DNA of 64,000 nucleotides from assembly GCA_922989275.2 (NCBI GenBank), contig OV277864.1:3038001-3102000 (forward strand). Direction: 5' to 3'. This DNA is from Gari tellinella (taxonomy: Eukaryota > Mollusca > Bivalvia > Cardiida > Psammobiidae). Positions 62,823 to 64,000 of this stretch are shown here, piece by piece (position 1 is the first letter of the stretch; the number at the start of each line of letters is the position of its first letter). The notes beneath the pieces were generated by a model. The model was not told where the DNA came from and ran no database searches. It was given only the letters and a program-made list of their open reading frames with translations. The position numbers and the translations under genes are program-made.

Positions 62823-62940
62823 CTGAAAAGGAACAGGAAACTTACGTTTATATAATTGTTACACAATCTGAATCATGACAACAATATCCTCGGACATCGA
62901 AATCAGTATCGGCTTAAGTGTACATGGGGAGACGCTACTA

Positions 62941-63186
62941 TTTACCGGTTACCATAACTCCAAAAATACGCATTGTAACGCCTGTTATGTGTTCCTCCAC
63001 TGAAGAAAATAGATCCATTTTTAACCGTTATGATATATCGTAAGCAATATTTAATATATCCTAGCAGATGATAGCTTTCAACAGGCGTAAAGTAAGCAGG
63101 GTGCGCCTTAGGTGCATTCTGTTTTACCTTTAACCTGATTTAAGTAATCACATCTTGTCAAACCAAGAAACAGACCGTGGGGTTAA
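62941..63186. mobile_element. Family D MITE, decayed
   Basis: Outer arm GTTCCTCCACTGAAGAAAATAG, then a hairpin worn to GCAGGGTGCGCCTTAGGTGCATTCTG. It ends GACCGTGGGGTTAA. It lies in the intron upstream of exon 2a. Confidence 0.7.
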
Positions 63187-63616
63187 TGGTTTAACCTTAA
63201 CTAAACTTAAATACCATGCCTACAGATGTAGCAAGAAACGGTATTTTGAAAAGGTGGAGGATTTATTTTAAACCCAGTGTTACAAATGTAACCAGTTTTG
63301 AATCATATCAGACGCATACTTACTCATTGTCTGATCTAGCCCAAAACTCGCTCAACACTAAATAACTATTGTGTGTTATTAGGTTCCCATGTGGATCATT
63401 TCAGTAACCAAACATGAACCAATCTGCTTGGGATTCTGAGTAGTTTAAAAATACTGCTTTAAATTAGCAAACAGTGTAGTAGACCCCATTATATGAACCT
63501 TCTGATCTTGGTTTGCACTGTTTTCACATGTAATTTGAATATTTTAAACATGTACATAGTGTTAAAAGAGTTGAGTACAAGTGCCTTTGTAAGGAAATAA
63601 TATTTTAAAAAATATT
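63187..63616. other. No gene; one worn core
   Basis: A relic of the shared palindrome (TTTTGAATCATATCAGACGC ... TTGTCTGATCTAGC) lies at 63293-63343. No signal-peptide exon was recognised on the minus strand. Confidence 0.4.
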
Positions 63617-63745
63617 CTAAGATGTACCAATAAACGCGTTTACGTTTAAACTATTATTTTAATTGCAAACAGTTTGGAGCTAGATCAAACGCCGGGTAAT
63701 CCAACGTCTGATCATGCTCCAACCCGTTTGCTACTCAGATTACAA
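63617..63745 (+). mobile_element. Family A MITE fragment
   Basis: Short arm CCAATAAACGCGTTTACG, core GGAGCTAGATCAAACGCCGGGTAATCC and partner, then CGTTTGCTACTCAGATTACA. Both termini are missing. Confidence 0.65.
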
Positions 63746-63867
63746 TGTAAAACAAATCATATCAAAGTTCTACATTAAGTTTTTTTATTACTATTATTGT
63801 ACACGATTTATATAGCGCTCTTTCCATAAAACAGTATAAACGATATTTAACAACGTTTGCTCGACTA

Positions 63868-64000
63868 CAGTAAACTCTCTCTATTGCGATAATTAAAAAA
63901 AAGGCTACATGTAATTGACTGCATAAAAGATGAGTAACAGCCTAACAAGGTGAACGTAAAACAGATAACTCCTAAAGAAGCTTTCTGTTTTACGTTAAAC
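63868..64000. mobile_element. Family E MITE, cut by the window end
   Basis: CAGTAAACTCTCTCTATTGC starts the element. GTAAAACAGATAACTCC/GAAGCTTTCTGTTTTAC forms the central hairpin. The right half should continue past 64000, as in the copy at 34564. Confidence 0.75.

Noticed and set aside
3801..60629. Regularly recurring palindromes considered as a CRISPR array or integron recombination sites
   Set aside because: Spacing is irregular, copies are whole transposons with TA flanks, and the host is eukaryotic with spliced genes.
62823..64000. Search for the receptor signal-peptide exon
   Set aside because: No minus-strand segment with an ATG, a hydrophobic run and a phase-1 donor was found; GTAAGT-like sites at about 62838 and 63312 are preceded by stops or repeat sequence.

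Overview
This window looks like eukaryotic nuclear DNA from an invertebrate, most likely a bivalve or another lophotrochozoan. That placement is inference from three things: an intron-rich nicotinic acetylcholine receptor (nAChR) gene, very dense short inverted-repeat transposons, and a tRNA-derived SINE. No sequence search was possible, so no species is named. There is no operon structure, and almost every open frame of 60-140 codons falls inside a repeat.

The one convincing gene runs on the minus strand across most of the window. Seven coding exons of a nAChR subunit lie between 62822 and 20868: two alternative versions of the N-terminal exon (62686-62822 and 62464-62612), then 52855-52899 (loop D), 44769-44878 (loop A), 34429-34543 (loop E and first Cys-loop cysteine), 30178-31092 (rest of the Cys-loop, loops B and C, M1-M3, cytoplasmic loop) and 20868-21053 (M4 and stop). 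Splice sites, phases and family motifs all agree. The signal-peptide exon is not visible and probably lies beyond 64000. The subunit is a non-alpha type with a predicted cation-selective pore. The most interesting genic feature is the pair of exon-2 copies. They share phase, sit 73 nt apart and would shift the frame if spliced together, which is the architecture of mutually exclusive exons.

The introns and 3' side are packed with non-autonomous elements built around hairpins. Family A (ends CAGTGGAG/CTCCACTG, TA target, about 250 bp, over 50 whole or partial copies) has a long arm, a short arm carrying CCAATAAACGCG and a central palindrome. In this annotation '+' means the short arm comes first. 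Subfamily A1 begins CAGTGGAGAATCTG and its copies are nearly identical; subfamily A2 begins CAGTGGAGAAAACG and is more diverged. Family B (ends CAGTGCTCCCTCC, about 360 bp, 10 copies), family C (TTAACCCTTT ends, about 220 bp), family D (TTAACCC ends around a GCAGAATGCGCC hairpin), family E (ends CAGTAAA.CCTCTC), family F (ends GGGGCCCGTTTCATAAA) and several single palindromes fill in between. A, B and C carry versions of the same central palindrome despite different ends, and the D hairpin recurs inside an element with hAT-like ends. The hairpins also show paired compensating changes.

Other mobile DNA includes a dead Tc1/mariner-like element (2365-3376), two copies of a tRNA-derived SINE and the 3' part of a LINE ORF2 (42985-43395). 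One A element lies just past the receptor stop codon and places an AATAAA hexamer on the gene's sense strand. The longer unannotated stretches are AT-rich intron or flanking DNA with no recognisable gene.
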